Assembly (NCBI GenBank): GCA_034008185.1
Contig: CM067084.1
Span: 6,033,385 to 6,097,384, forward strand
Direction of reading: 5' to 3'
DNA: 64,000 nt
Origin: Gorsachius magnificus
Taxonomy: Eukaryota; Chordata; Aves; Pelecaniformes; Ardeidae
Within the stretch, counting starts at the first letter, position 1. Each line of letters begins with the position of its first letter. The notes beneath the pieces were generated by a model, which was not told where the DNA came from, ran no database searches, and was given only the letters and a program-made list of their open reading frames with translations. The translations under genes were made by a program, and so were the position numbers. This document shows positions 25,447 through 39,400 of the stretch, piece by piece.

Positions 25447-26894
25447 CTCTGTAAACCATTTTAATCTATATTTCCCTTCACCTGGGATGGAAGAGGGTGC
25501 ATTATCTGTACCAAGAAGAGAAGAAATAAAAAGAAACTCAGCACCAAATTCAATTGAAATGTAAGCAGGTGCAGTTTCACTGAAATTAAGTGAAACCTGC
25601 TTTCCCATTTATTTAGACAATACAGATCACTTAAAGCTTAGTGCAAGAGCCTGCATAGCTAGATGATTGGGCAAAGTTACCCATACATGGTGTGTCTTCT
25701 CAGGCCTGAAGTCCTATGACAACTTGTGCCTGCTCAACGACTGTTTCATCCTCCAACCTAACAATAACATTTCCACATAGTATTGTTTTGTTCCCATTTC
25801 CAATCCCAAATCCCTGCTTCTTTTCTGCTGTCCTGATGTTATAGTTCTCCTGTACCAGTTTATCCTGTTCTGTTCTCTTTTGCTCTTACTTTCTGCCCCA
25901 CTTCCAGCAGGCATTGCTGTGTTGAATCTTGTTTGTTTGTCTAAGGAGCAGAGGATGAAGAGCCTTAATTCAGTGGTGTCGTAGCTGAGATCTGCCAAAG
26001 CGGTCTGGGAAAATTAGTGATCTTAAGGTGAAATGTGTAGTGGCACAAACGCAAGAACTTTGATGCTCTCTTCACTGCGTCTCTATAATATCTATAGTGT
26101 GTGCTTCTTTGACTTAAAATATCTTTGAAAGTTAAATCTTCAATTTTCAGTTCCAAAAATCATAATGACTTGCAACGGATATCTAAAAGTGGCCTCAAAA
26201 GAATAAATGTGCTTTGACATATTTCTTTGTTCTTTAAAGTAAATGAAACAATTAGTCCAAATGAAGCACTTAATCACTGAAACCCAGAGGAATTTCCTGG
26301 CTGCTGACAAATCATGAATAATAAAAAAAAGAAGAGAGTGCAGAAAGGAAGAAGGGGTCATGAGAGCAGATAATCTATGGGTGACAAACAAAAGCCAATT
26401 TCAAGAACTCTTGAGCTGGGTTAACTTCTGCTGAAACGTTTGGTTTCTGTTTCAAAATGTTTAGTAAGCCAAAAGTGTTACAGTGGATTGTATGAGCTTC
26501 TGCAAAGTGCTTCGTGCACTCATTTTATTTCTGTCTTAGATAACTGATTATCCTCGAGTTTCATGTGAAACACTGTCAGTGGAGATCTTTATTAGTAGAA
26601 AGCGTGTTCACTTCCAAACGTAGCTTGACTCATGTAAGGACAAGCTGAGCTTTCTACTTTTCTGCTTTCTGTTAAACCCTATTTATTTTATTTTGCAATC
26701 ATCTTGCCTATCTCCACCACATTTTTCTGTTTGCTTAGCTGTCTATCCTGTCTGACCGCAATTGCTTAGGGCACAGGTTCTGTCGTTGCTGTAGGTCATG
26801 CTCACTTTATCTGCAGTCTTTCACTGAACAGGGCCTTCATTCCTGAGTGATGTGACAAGACACTACAATAACATACAAACCATATATATGTGCA

Positions 26895-26905
26895 TGTGTG
26901 TGTGT
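26895..26905. repeat. (TG)n microsatellite
   Basis: A short TG tract of five and a half units, preceded by ATATATATG. It is a simple repeat. Confidence 0.8.
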
Positions 26906-28179
26906 ATTGATATCAGTCAGGATGTGTAATGTCAGTATTATCTGATGGCACTCTTCTCACCATGGGAGCAAAACGTCTGCCTTTAAAATCCTGGCATTCG
27001 TGGAGGTGTTGAGGTAGCTGTTCAGCCTCAGAAGTGAACAATATTTTAAGAAAGTAAAATCTATGTCTTGTAGAAGGAGATGCTGGAATACAATTAAGTG
27101 GCTTTGCATCCAGAACTTTTCATGAAAAATGAAACAGAAAAGCCTGTGTTGTCCTTTAACTCTTTCTAATTCCTATTTTAGAAGCCTACACGTTTTAGAA
27201 AAGGTATTAGATCAGGTATAGTTTGATGAGATGCAGTTATTACAGATGGATTAAAAATGTATTTGACCACAAAAGAGCAGTTCTCCTATTTTGCTACCAT
27301 GCATCTTATGTAAAGGACACAAAACACAATACTTCATTCTTTCTACACACTCTAAAACTGTGTCCTTTGTGCTTAGGACTTCAACAGGTGCACACAAGAA
27401 AACACCATGGTTTGAAATAGGAGAAAGGAGGAAAGAGAGTGTACTACCGTTCAGCTGTACTTTTGTCCATCCTTATGAGCTGATTTGGGTTTGTACAGAT
27501 CAGGAGTCTCAGGACAGTGTCTACACTTGTCACCAGTTTGTATTTTAGGGGATAATTGTATGGTGGGTAGCACAATGGAGTCATTTGTAGACTGTGCCAC
27601 TGAGCATGCCCAAATGGTTTCAAACCTACTCACAGAAATAGATCAGACTATGCCAGAAATTGCCGATATTTCCAAGGTACATTTTACTCTAAAGCTTCCT
27701 AAAGCTTTTTTGTTACCTATTACAAAATTATATCCTACGGTAATGCCACATGAAGCATCCCTAAGATCTGCTGCACCAGTCACCCATCAGATGGTACAGG
27801 CCAAAATCACTGCTTTTGTAACTCCATGGACCTCAGAAGTTTGCATGAGGAAAGAATTTGGTCCATTTTACCTAACTATAATATAGTGTTCTTTGCAACT
27901 TCCCAGGTGTATAATTCTCATAGCCTTCCTTCATAGAGTAAAGGAGATTAATTTTAGAAACAGTAGATTTTACAGATCCCAGGATACTTGCCCCAACTGT
28001 TATTTTGTGTTGAGTAAGTAGGCTATCTGGCTAACTTTCACTTGTGGTGAATTATATCACAGACATATTAACAGCTATACCCCAGTTAAAATGTGTAACA
28101 CTAGGGATTGTTTTTTAAGCCCAATAAGCTTGCTATTATTTCCTATCCTAAAATCTGTGGTAAGTAATACAAATAAAAG

Positions 28180-28193
28180 AAAAAAAAAAAAAA
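28180..28193. repeat. Poly-A run (14)
   Basis: A run of 14 A preceded by AATAAAAG. It could be the end of a very decayed plus-strand retroposon, but I recognise no body upstream. Confidence 0.8.
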
Positions 28194-30339
28194 GGGTTAG
28201 GTCACACTGCAGCTGCATTCTCATTGAGAGCTAATCTATACAAAAATAACACCTTAAAAAGATGCCTGAAAAATTTTGGACATGAAAGAAAATTTAAAAA
28301 GCCTGACAGTCTCGTCAGCTTTAATAATATCTTACAGTCGTAATCACCTTCCCTGGTGATGGGTAGACAGAAGGATCTTTTATTGGAACTTGGTCCTGTT
28401 CTGGGAAGTCCATAAATCCATTTTTAATTTTATGCATACAATTAAGTCCCATTCTGGTCATGGCCACTTCAACGTGTGCCGTTGCCTTATCTGCCTGAAG
28501 GGTAAATTGAAGACCTTGTATCTTAATTCCTACAAAGAGCCAGGGGTATAACGTATTCTTAGGGGCAGGAAAGGACTGTTGATTCCTGCCTTGTGGCTTT
28601 TACTAGCCAGTTAATCCTAAGGAGGTCTGTGACTGGAAGCTCGTTTCTGTTATGCTTCCCTGGACGTCCTCACCGGGTGGCCTACACAATTCTGCGAACT
28701 AAGTGGTTCTTGCTTTTAAGACAACTTAGCTCATGAGGATTCAGGAAATCCTTGACGTTGCAAGTAACCAGGTGGTACCATAATTACTTATAATTGAGCT
28801 GATCAGTATTTTGGAGCAAAAGTTTAATAATTGACAGTGGACTTTCTTTTTGAAGTAGGAACCCCATCAATGAAATAGCTTTTAAAATGTTGAGGATATT
28901 TCTGCAATTCTTGAAGATAAAAAAAATATTTTTGCAATTATTCCGTGTATTTTTTCCTGTGTTTACATTTTTCTCCTCTGCAGCCATCTAGCTAATTTTG
29001 AAAATTGATTTCCCCTGAGCTAAAACGGGAGGGAAATGAAACAGGCAAAAAAGGGTGAAAGAAATGGAAATCTGTAAATGAAAGATTTCTTCTAAAGTGC
29101 TAAAGCAAAAAGGTGAAAAACTCAGGAATGGGGAAAGAAAACTTGAAATAAGGTGAATCACAAGCAGGAAAAACAGTGTGGAAATTATTAATGAAATTGC
29201 TTTCCAGCTTTTCTACCATTTTGTCTCAGCAAGCCTCAATACCAATTGTCCGAATAGTTCTAACATGGACATTTTAGTGTGTCTTCTCACAATTCCATTT
29301 CAGGGCCATGGAAGAGATGTTCCAATTTGTATTTAATTCTTAGACTTAAACATGTGTCATTTCCCACTAAATAGAGAATCAACTATGCACTTTATTGTTT
29401 TTTCAGCTTTCTCAGCAGGGAAGATTGGCCTCTTTACATTGGAAGACCTCTGTGGTATATGCATTTCAGAGCCTTCCCACCTGCTTTAGACAAGTTGGGT
29501 GAAATATATCAGTAAGTAACATGATTTTGACATAAAGAAAAATTGTATATAGTCAGAAATAATTGAATAAGTGAATTTGCAGTTCAATTTGAACAAACCT
29601 ATTACTAATATTAATCCAGTATTATAGATTAATTCAACATTTATTAACATTTATATGCTAACAGGTGAAAATGTTTTACATATGAACTAGGTACTGTTCT
29701 GTTCATAATTAAATGTTTGCCTGTGTAATATTTTAGCAGTAGGATAAAGAGTAGCTTTATGTTGAGCGAGGGTCCTGATTGGAAGAACTGTGGAAACACA
29801 TTATTGTGTGCAAGGGCCATCCTACTATGTTCTCAGTATCAGCAAAGATAATAAGGTCACGTTATTTCACACACTGCAGAATACTTTCCATGGATGCTCT
29901 CATAATATTAAAATTTAACAGCCCCTTTGCATAAAAATATGCAAAGTTGTGTTGTCTAAATGACACCACTGTTGCAGTAGAAAGCAGAGAACACAGGGCT
30001 ATCCGAAACTGATGACTGAGTGGAAGCTGTGGTGTCTGTAGCAATGGAAGTTAAACTGTATGTAAGGTAAGGTAAGTCAATCTGACAAAATTTCTAATAA
30101 TAACAGCCAAATTCAGCCAGCTTTCCTCTAACACAAGACATAACAGGGTCATGGAGTCTGTTCAAAATACCTTTCAGATAGTATTTTTGTTCTGTTCCTA
30201 CAGAGACTTAACAACTTGGTTAATTTTGACCATCGCACATGACCGGAGAAGTCAATTTTAAGCCTGCCTGTTTGGCATGAAAGAAATACTTTAACAATAT
30301 ATGTAAATGTTTAATTTCCATATGGTCTGATCCAATTAA

Positions 30340-30440
30340 GTCAAGTTGGCATCTTTGCATTAATTAGAAAGAGGAATCCGGCTTAGTTACTTGAGTGCTC
30401 AATCGGAATAATTGCCCTGAAATTAGGATCAGAGGCTTTT
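30340..30440. promoter_or_regulatory. Possible enhancer-like block with POU/homeodomain site
   Basis: TTTGCAT at 30354-30360 is directly joined to TAATTAG at 30361-30367, which gives a composite of a POU half-site and a homeodomain core. Further ATTA/TAAT cores and a CAATTAAG lie within 100 bases. Such joined sites are bound by POU-homeodomain proteins in other vertebrate enhancers. Activity or conservation cannot be shown from this sequence alone. Confidence 0.2.
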
Positions 30441-31385
30441 GTTTTTCATTACATCCTCAAAGTTATATACACCATATCAGGTATAAGAGATTGTTTTTGA
30501 GTCCTGCCATGATTTGGGGTGTTTTTTCTTCATCTCTGCTGTTCATGCAGCACTAAATCCTCCGGCTAATGTTCCTCACAAGAGAGGGAAAGGAACAGTG
30601 AATACCAAGAAGGTAAAATTTTTAATGCCCTGCATGGAATGATCATCTTCTGTCTTTACTTACCTGGTTATAATAATAATAAAACTGTTGGGCTCTTCAG
30701 GTAATAATCTTTGTAAAGCTCTTGGAAAGTGCCTGCTTTTAATAGCATTGCTTCCAGTGGGATTAAGCATTAGTAAAGGTAAGTCGTCACCATGTCAGGG
30801 ACTAATTAGGACAAATCCAGAGGAAAGAGAAGTAGAATGAAAATTATTCTTATTATTCTTAATCTTGCTATTTATTGTGTTCTGAGCCAAACAGCACACT
30901 TTTCTGTTTCTTGCTTGTAATGGTACCTATTAGTGTTATAAATGTTGCGTAACTTGGAGGACTTTTTTTCCTTATTTTTCATGTATTTACATTAAGTGCT
31001 GCCAATTAATGTTTGGTCTTGATGTTTCTTTCAGTGGGAAGCCACAGTTGTGAAGATCAAGTACACAAACAGTTTAGTGTCCTATTCAAGGGATACAGCC
31101 ACTGCCGAACAGCTTGAGGTTGATTTTTCCATAGTGACTTTACCTGGACACCATTGGCATAAGATAAAGTATGCAGTAGCTAAAGAAGAATTATATTATC
31201 TATTTCATTTTTCTGTTAGCTGTCATCATGTTTACAAATTGAGGTGGACTATACTCCCTCATTATTTGGCATTTTTGAAAGATCAGTAATGGAAAGATGA
31301 AAGAATAAGAAAGTTTTAGTCTTGTAACAGGTTCATACTGTGTACTAGATGTATAGTATTAGGTATAGCTATAGGTGCTTTATAT

Positions 31386-31397
31386 TATATATATATA
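31386..31397. repeat. (TA)6 microsatellite
   Basis: Six TA units in an AT-rich context. It is a simple repeat. Confidence 0.8.
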
Positions 31398-33924
31398 AAA
31401 ATAGTGTATCTAAGATTAATAATAATTACCAATACTTAGAAGGTTTCATTCCTGCGTTTACTGAGGGCCTTATCTGACAATTTTATAGTGACATCTTTGC
31501 TATAATGTAAGCAAAAATAAAAGGAAATCAATATAAACGTAAAATAGAAAACTGTGTTTTTCCCCAGCTGCTCACTATCACTTCTGAGAACGAGCAGGCA
31601 AGTCCACCTTTCAAAGGGTGCAGCAGCCCAGGCATGAAGCAAGTCCTTTGCCCAGAGGTTCTGCAGCCACCATAGTTCTTCAGGATAGCAGCGTGAGCTG
31701 GTTAGTTTGTCCTCAGGTGAATTTTTTTGTTGTTGTTTATGAGTATTAAAATTCTTAAAGGCTCATGAGGGTCAGGTTTAGTAGCCAACATATTTTCTTT
31801 TTGAGTAATATATAGCTTTCTAGTATAAGCACTACTTAATTTCTAAAGTAATGCATTTTTCAATGGTATAAGAGTAGAGTACCTCACTGCAGTCACTCTC
31901 TAGGGCATTAGAGAATAATCTATAAGTAAAAAGCAGAATGTTGTGATCATTCCTCCCTATTGTGGTTCCTGATTACCTGACTTGCCAATCACACATAGGT
32001 TTTTCCTTAATGGAGGTAAGTTTCACTGACCACAGGACCAGCTGACATGGTAAACTGTAAAACTTGGAAGTTTAATTTATACTTTTCGGTGTTTGTTCTA
32101 AGAAGAAACAATCTGATTGGAAAAAAAAGAAAGGCCATAAAGAATATATTTTAAATTCAAGAAGAGAATGCATTCTGTCACATTAAAACGTTTCCAGAAA
32201 ATTATGTGCTTTGGAAGGCATTTTTGTGACCTTGTTTATTAATGTTAATATTGTAATTACTGTTCGCTACTATTGTAAAAAATTATACTGTCGTATGTAC
32301 ACCATATACACAAAGTAGACTCTCTTGTTTAGTATCTCTCTGTATGCAAGTGACTACTTTGTTAGGCCATGCAAATTTACATTGTAATTCTCCTACTCTT
32401 CACTGGGCCAGTTGTAAATGAAGGAACGTAAGCTAGGTAAGCATTTGGTTTTGATAAATCTTTGCTTTTCGGCTCACAGTACTGTAGGTGCCTGTAAATT
32501 GATTGTAATAATTTTTCCAGATGTTTTCCCAGATAGTCAAATTAGGTTGTCTGTACTATAATTTCCTGAGATGCCTTTTTCCCCCTCTTCATTTTTTAAT
32601 GATAAGTAGGATGGTTGATATGCTCCAATTTTCTCGATCCACACTTAACTCAGAGTCATGGAAAAGAGTGAACTTACCCAGGTCACACTGCATTCAGAGG
32701 ACAGACCAAGAATAATAGAACAGAAAAGAGGTATCTCCTGATTCCAGATATGTAACAGCCTGATTCCAAATCCACATTATGCCACACTGGCACTGAAACC
32801 TATTTGAACAGTACTAATCTCTTTATATTTCCACCCATGTCATTATTGTAGCTGCATAACCAGAGATTCTGGAAGCAGGCTACAAGCTTTCAAAAAGTCT
32901 GCTAAAGTTTTATCAGTGGCTTGGTGGCATTGTCTGACATCATGATTCACAAGCCTGAGGTTAAGCAAATAGCGTGATCAATTCCCACATTTAAGAAAAT
33001 GCCTTTTGGCCTCTGGTGTGCAGCCCTAACCAGTCAGCCCTCTCACCCTTTCCCCGGCTATTTCAGCTCAGAAGGAGAAAGTGGGCCTGATTACAGGGAG
33101 TTGGGCTGGGGCACACAGTGAACATGGATCCCAGTAATGGCCAAAGTGGCAGAAATTTGTTTCCACATGAAGAAAGGACACCAGACAGGGGGAATTAGGG
33201 AGCTCTGACTGAGAATAAAGAACTAGGAAAACACTGCTGTTAAGAACCAGAAAAATAGCTTTGTGTTTTGTGAGAGACTTCAGCGATTATTCTTTTACTG
33301 GAATCATTAAACCTTTCTGTAATTAAGTGAAAAGCCTGTAATGTTCACATACCCATCTCTGTAGGAATTCCTTGAATATTTTGTTTAGCATGCAGAGGCA
33401 TAGCTTAAGTTGGCCAATGGCAAGAGACCATCCTTGGTTTAGTTTTCACTGGGGACTTCTACACCACATAGGCTTTCTGTTTGACCTTTACATTTTCTTC
33501 AGAGGACAAGAGGTTGAAGTCTGCAGCATAACCAGAAATACCCAACATGGCACAGCTGCTCTGGAGAAAGCCTAAACTGCTTTTGAGAACAAGAAGTAGT
33601 AAACATCTGGGGATCATTTGAAACTGTAGCTGCTCACTCACTATGGAAGACATGAAAGAAGCAGTTAATGTTTCTTTTCTGGGTAGGGGATTGATCTTTA
33701 TCACCACTTTCCCTAAACTGTATTAATAACAATCACCAGGGACAGGAGAAGTACGCATATTTTAAAAGGCAGCAGTAGTTGCCCCAGGTCACAGAAGTAA
33801 AGGAGGAATTTAAATCTGAGTTTTACTTGTTTTCTATCCAGAAGCATGAACCTCTTTTTTTGGAAATAATTTTTGTGTGAAGTTTCAATGAGGCTTCTAA
33901 GGATACATACAAATAAATCAAGTT

Positions 33925-33938
33925 AACAACAACAACAA
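33925..33938. repeat. (AAC)n microsatellite
   Basis: About four and a half AAC units on the plus strand, followed by a purine-rich tract. It is a simple repeat. Confidence 0.8.
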
Positions 33939-34583
33939 GAAAGAAAAAATCCTCCTGTGAGGCCTCCAAAATAATTCTTTCCCTACTGTACCAAAAAAAA
34001 GCCCTCTAAATCTTCTTTATTCTTTTAATTTTTAATTTAAGATAGAAGTATATGAGAAGATAGTTCTTGCTTCCTAGAACATGTGGTCTAGTATTTTCAA
34101 TACCAGGTCACTGAGGCTGCTTTGTCTGTGGAACCAATAATCTCTGTAGTGCTCAGAGGACTGTCCTCCGGCCACGCATGGCTTGCTTTGTGTGGAAACC
34201 AAGAAGAGGGTGGGAGGAGAAGGGATGTCTTCTGCAGACATACATGGTGAGCTTGCTTGAGTCTAGTGATATGAAATATCACTGTGGGAGTACTTTCTTG
34301 TATGCCCTCAAGACCATGTAAAATGGGACTATGGAGTCCTCACTCATGTCTGTTCTGAGTGACTCTGAATCTTCCTGTTTCAGTCCCCACTGACCAAAAT
34401 AAGTGGAAAAGGCTGACATCCAATTCCCTCAGAACTCTCCCCTTTGTTGAAATACTGCCAGTACCATGGAGCAAGCTGGCTCAGGAGCTGGCTCATCTCC
34501 TGCTCAGCAGTATCTTCCTTCTGTAAGAGAGAAGATTTTCTAGATCATCCGTATCTCTTGGATGCTCTTGATGAGGGTGGATC

Positions 34584-34760
34584 AGCACAGGAAGGGTCAC
34601 CCAGAGGGGCCACAGAATTTCTGTCCATGGACATCCTCAAAACTCAACAGGACAGTCTCTAACAACCTGATCTAACTTTGAAGGTGACCATGCTTTGAGC
34701 AAGGGTTTGAACTAGTTGACATCCAACAGTTCATTCCAACTTAAATTATTCTGTGATTCT
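34584..34760 (+). mobile_element. Old CR1 LINE fragment (3' end)
   Basis: The plus strand contains AGGGTCACCCAGAGG, GGACATCCTCAAAACTCAAC, GGTGACCATGCTTTGAGCAA, TTGAACTAGTTGACATCCAA and finally ATTCTGTGATTCT. This is the order of the CR1 3' region with its terminal repeat, so the element is on the plus strand with the 3' end at about 34760. It keeps roughly 175 bases and only part of two terminal units. Substitutions and small indels are frequent, so it is old and inactive. Its orientation is opposite to the other two CR1 copies. Confidence 0.9.
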
Positions 34761-36427
34761 ACTTTACTAGAAACTGTATATCCCAGTAGCAGCTCTGAGG
34801 TCAGAAGTAATGAGGAATCCTGCTGGCTGCAGAAGCCAGACCCTTGGTCAGTAACAGCTGCTTAACTAGAATGGCCTTTTCCCCAGCCTCCGAGCTCACC
34901 AGGCTACGTTCCTGCCTGTCTAATAAATGAGTTGGTTTTCTTGGTCAGAAACTTTTCAGGATCAAGTACAACTTTCAGGCGTTCCTGAACTCAATATTCA
35001 CCTAAACCCACTAATGCTCGACAACCACCTGCTCTCCCATCAGTGAATCTCCGAGGATGGCAAGGTCTAGTGTCTTTCCCAAACCGGAGGAACAGTGGAA
35101 GATAAGAGCCTTCTCTCAGAGCTCTTGACCCCGGGGAAAAGGAGCTGCTCCACTCCCAGCTGCTCCTGAGTGTCATACCTCCTCTTCAGCTCTTGGAAGA
35201 TGTGCAGCCTCACTCCCCCTTTCCATAATGTAAGATGAAGCCTTCCTAGTTATTTCTATACAGAACCACAAGATCCAAGGGAAAGAAACATGGGAATTTT
35301 TGACTTTTTGTATGGGTGTAAATGAAAATTTGGGTTTATGCCGTTAAATTCTTACTGAGGAAAGTGTGAGGTGCTGCTTTTGCTGATGTGGTAGAATAAT
35401 GCAGTACTAGTCTAAATTTTTAGAAGTTCTTCTATCTGGAGCATGAACTAATGTATGGAGTGAATTTTTTCCATCTCAACAATCTAATGTACTCCACAGG
35501 TCTTTATGTACCTTGGGGATGCTGTCTTAGAAAAACTTTACTTTTCTTAACTTTGAGAATGTAGTAATGCACAGATACCAAAAGCAATGCAAAATATGAG
35601 TGATAGAGATTTTCTAAACTTTTCTTGACTATTTTTAAAGAAACCTTTTCTGCACAACTATGGCAAGGCAAATTTCCAAAGCAGCATACCTGAGTCTTGC
35701 TGCTGTTACAGATATTAATGGATGTTACTTGGTTGAGTCCCTCTGTGGTACTTTGAAAGGGTACACTTGTGTGTATAATAAATTAGTTTGTTTTCCTTGT
35801 TCACAGATTTTTTGAGGAGTAGCATTCCTTCCCATAAGACAGAAACAAGGCCCGCGTATCACACTTCATTCCTTCAAAATGAGATATTTCTTTGCTGCAC
35901 CTGGAAGGAATATCAGGGTCCCAGCTGATAAAAATTGGATTTCAATGAAATCAGAGGGGAACATGAAATCACTGTAGGAAAAGACCACATATAAACCCAA
36001 CAGCACAATTTAAGGAAAGGTTCTTATCTGACAAAGACTAATTGGCTGGGGCCTACTGTTTCACATATCAGATCTCTCCCTGCTGTTCAGAGAATCTTGA
36101 GTAAAATAAATCTGTGCCAGAAATAATTTATACTTATATGTGTGTATCTGTTCATAGATCACAATGTGGCCTGCTTCCGTTTGTAAGCATCACCACTGAT
36201 TTAAAAAAGGGATGTACGCATCTACACTAAAGTGTTTGTAAAGTTAGACACCACGCTCATTCATCTTTATTTGGTCACATTTCGGTAAGGGTTTTGTTAA
36301 CGGCTCTATTATTTTGAAAGTCAATTTAATGACTGCATACTATAAAAGTTAAAGCAATTATGTGTAATGCATAATGAACAATATGACTTCCAAATGTTCA
36401 CATGTAATGCCTGTCAGATTTCAGCTG

Positions 36428-36447
36428 AAAAACAAAACAAAACAAAC
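36428..36447. repeat. (AAAAC)n microsatellite
   Basis: Three AAAAC units and part of a fourth. It is a simple repeat within a chance open frame. Confidence 0.8.
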
Positions 36448-39400
36448 CCCTCAAGGTTGCAGTCTGTTCTTTAGAAGAGCCACATGTTGTAACCTCAGAA
36501 CCTCAAAATATCAGCTGGTTTCTGTGCATGATCAGAGCAGTGGAATCTATGCTACATTCTGTCCTTTATTTTCTTGAATCTGGCTGCAGTAATGATCAGA
36601 TGTGCACTTCTGGCCAGTGCAGTCAGTGTTTGATCCACATATGGATCAGTGAATTGATCTATACTTCTTTTCTCATGGCATATCTCATTCTGACATAATT
36701 TTTGTACAGGTTGTAACAAAGACAGATACATAAATAAGGAACGACCTTTTCTAAAATTCATCTGTAGTCGCTCTTGTATTACTTTTGGTAAAATGAAAAT
36801 ATCTGTAGACACCAAATGAGATCAAGGACCTCATACTGGAAGAGGTAGTCTTTTGTGAAACATTTAAAATCTAAATACTCTGGGCAGATTTACACCTTCC
36901 TAGAAAGAAGAGTAGAAAAGATCGCTCATGGTTACCAAGAATGCCTTGCCTTTCCCAGAAGAACCTCTCAAGGAGGCCAGTTACTCTCATTCCAGTCCTT
37001 CAGCACAGATTGCCATGTCCCACACATCTTTCCTATCTTATTTTCTGCGTACCTGCTTCTGCTGTTCTTATGCACCACTGGTGCCTTCTTTACCATAGAG
37101 TGTTATTTTTTTTTTATTATCAGAACTGTACATGTAAGTTACCATAGTAAACTGAGATTGAGTCATTCAGGAACTGCTTACCTGTCCCTTCTGGCTCACC
37201 TTTTCCTTCCCCAGAGACAGTGGCAAACAGGAAAGAGGAAGGCAAAAGGCAAGGATAGCAACTGCCTCAACTGTCGAACTCTGGTCTGTTTGAATTCATG
37301 AGTTGGCTCTCTGAAGTTATACACCAGTTAAATCAAAGAAGAGTTCCAAAGATCATTAAATATAAAAAGGGCAATGGGATAGCCTGGCTGGACCACTCAG
37401 ATGTCTCAGGCTGTATTTCTCTGAATTCCTCCTTTGCAGGTGAACCTCTTTATGTGAGAAGCACCACCTCAGACCCTGGAGTTGTGAACACATCAAAATG
37501 CATTGATTGTGATTTTGCTGAGGATTGCAGTAGATCTCAAAAAGTTCATATGAAGGGTTGTTGGTTATTTTTTCCTACACACAGAAATGTTGTAATCTTC
37601 AGTTGTGAAGCAAATCGGCTTCCTGGGAACTTTGCAGCTATTCAGATTAGTTTCGACTAAGTTGCTTAGGAATATTCCTTTTAGATAAATAGACCAACAA
37701 TACCCAAACAAGGCATTTAAGTATCACATTTGGAAACAAAACATTTTATACATCGAAATAAAGTTTTATGTGTGGAATTTTATTTAATACAACATTATTG
37801 TGATTTTAGGTAAAGCTGTCCAACAGGGCGAAGCCAATGCTTGAAAAAGTTTTTATTTTACTTCTTTGCTTATAGTGTGGTTGGTATAAACTGCTTTTGT
37901 TAGTTTAATAACAAGGGTGGGAAGAGGCCAAGCACTGGAAGATTAATTTAAAAACTAGCTCAGAAGAATTAGTCACAGGAGAGCAACTTTAGGGTGTCTG
38001 GCACATATCAGCATTTTATTTCATTGTAACCAAAATATTGCACGTGGATTCGTAAAGCACATTTGTTGGGTTTTCTTTTAAGTTTCACGGTTTGTTCTTT
38101 CTTTTAAAACCTGTGGTAGGTCAGAATTAATGGTAGCAATTTCCTTTGCTAATGACCTCAAATATACCCTTTTTAAACCCAAGTAGATGCCTTTTTAAAA
38201 AAGGGCTGGAAGGTCTCATCTAGCAGTATCAAGATAAAGTATAAAATGACACTTCTAAATTATGTATCAATTTTTGTATTAAAAACTGCAGTAAGCCTCA
38301 ACAGAATTATTTTTAAACTACTGCAAAATGTAGTTAGTGCTCATAGACAAAACTTTATGTATTTATATTGAGATAGTCTTTGTATAATGATACTAATATC
38401 CAGCTGAATATTATATGTGAGATTATAAAAAAATGCAGTGATTACAGGAATGTAACAGAAACTTAATCAGTTTTTGTAAATATTTATTATCACTCATGTT
38501 TTCCTGGTCAGTTTTTCTCCCTTTTGACAGAGAGGGAGAAATATCACAATCCATTCTTTTGAGTAGGATTTTGTAGTTGTATAAGCTTGCGTTCTGTATT
38601 TTGAAGTGTCCAACGGGGTAGTAGAAGGATTTGTCAGTGTTCGTGACATGGACTTCACGGGTATTTGTGTAGGGGACAAACCTCTGTGTAAAGCATTTGT
38701 ATCCTTGGACAGCTTGAAAGCATTTTCATACTACAAAGTTATGTTACTGGAGATCTTATATCCACTTATGTCACAGTTTAAAGTAATCTGTAGAGAAGTT
38801 AGGGGGTTTTATTCAGTTTATTTTTAGTATTTAGCGCATATGAACATTATTAATCAGATTCAGACTAAGTGCCAATCAATTCCATAGGCCTATAGGCCAG
38901 AGATATATGAAATGACTTTGTCCTACAAAGATGAAAGAAGTAAATTACTTCTTACATTGTGCACTTTCAGGCTGTGATTCCATAATTGTTAATACAAAGT
39001 CTTTGCTGATGCACACAGTGATGCAAAGTGATCTGGATCAAGCACAAGAATACAGCTGCATTTCAATTGAGTGAACCAGCATGTTTAGTTCAATCTTTTT
39101 GCCATCTTTATGCTTTTAGATATTCTTTTAAAGCATGCAAACACTCCCAAAAACCCTCAAGTCTGTGGAATGTGCTCTACCAGATTGGTAAGTCGTATCA
39201 CACGGCTGCAGCAATTTTGAGGCAGTAGTAAAAGTCCATGACACGGAGCTTTTTGTTTGGTCCACAATTAAGAGGGAAACAAATGCCTGGGAAGGCTACC
39301 CAATTAATGGGCAATTGTTCATCACTGCCTAGACACAAATGTGACATATTTATTTTTAATTATCTTCCATGATAGAGAAGATGCAAAATTCTGGCTACAG

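Larger units (their letters stand above)
25401..34583. other. AT-rich non-coding stretch, no gene recognised
   Basis: No gene is recognised. The longest open frame is 133 codons on the plus strand (27485-27886). It starts in a frame overlapping another open frame, has no known domain, and I treat it as chance. Simple repeats are (TG)n at 26895-26905, A14 at 28180-28193, (TA)6 at 31386-31397 and (AAC)n at 33925-33938. A homeodomain/POU-type composite site at 30354-30367 is described separately. A 79-codon frame at 31050-31289 lies just after an acceptor-like TTTCTTTCAG but has no good partner donor. Confidence 0.65.

Noticed and set aside
25242..25608. Other open frames over the CR1 element (plus strand and other minus phases)
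   Set aside because: They are shadows of the CR1 ORF2 fragment in other phases or extensions through the low-complexity junction.
27485..27886. 133-codon plus-strand frame as a gene
   Set aside because: No recognised domain or splice context, and it overlaps another open frame. Consistent with chance.
36855..37660. Bacterial-style operon: two plus-strand frames overlapping by ATGA
   Set aside because: The CR1 elements show this is vertebrate DNA, there are no ribosome-binding sites or operon context, and the peptides match no family. I keep it only as a weak broken-frame lead.
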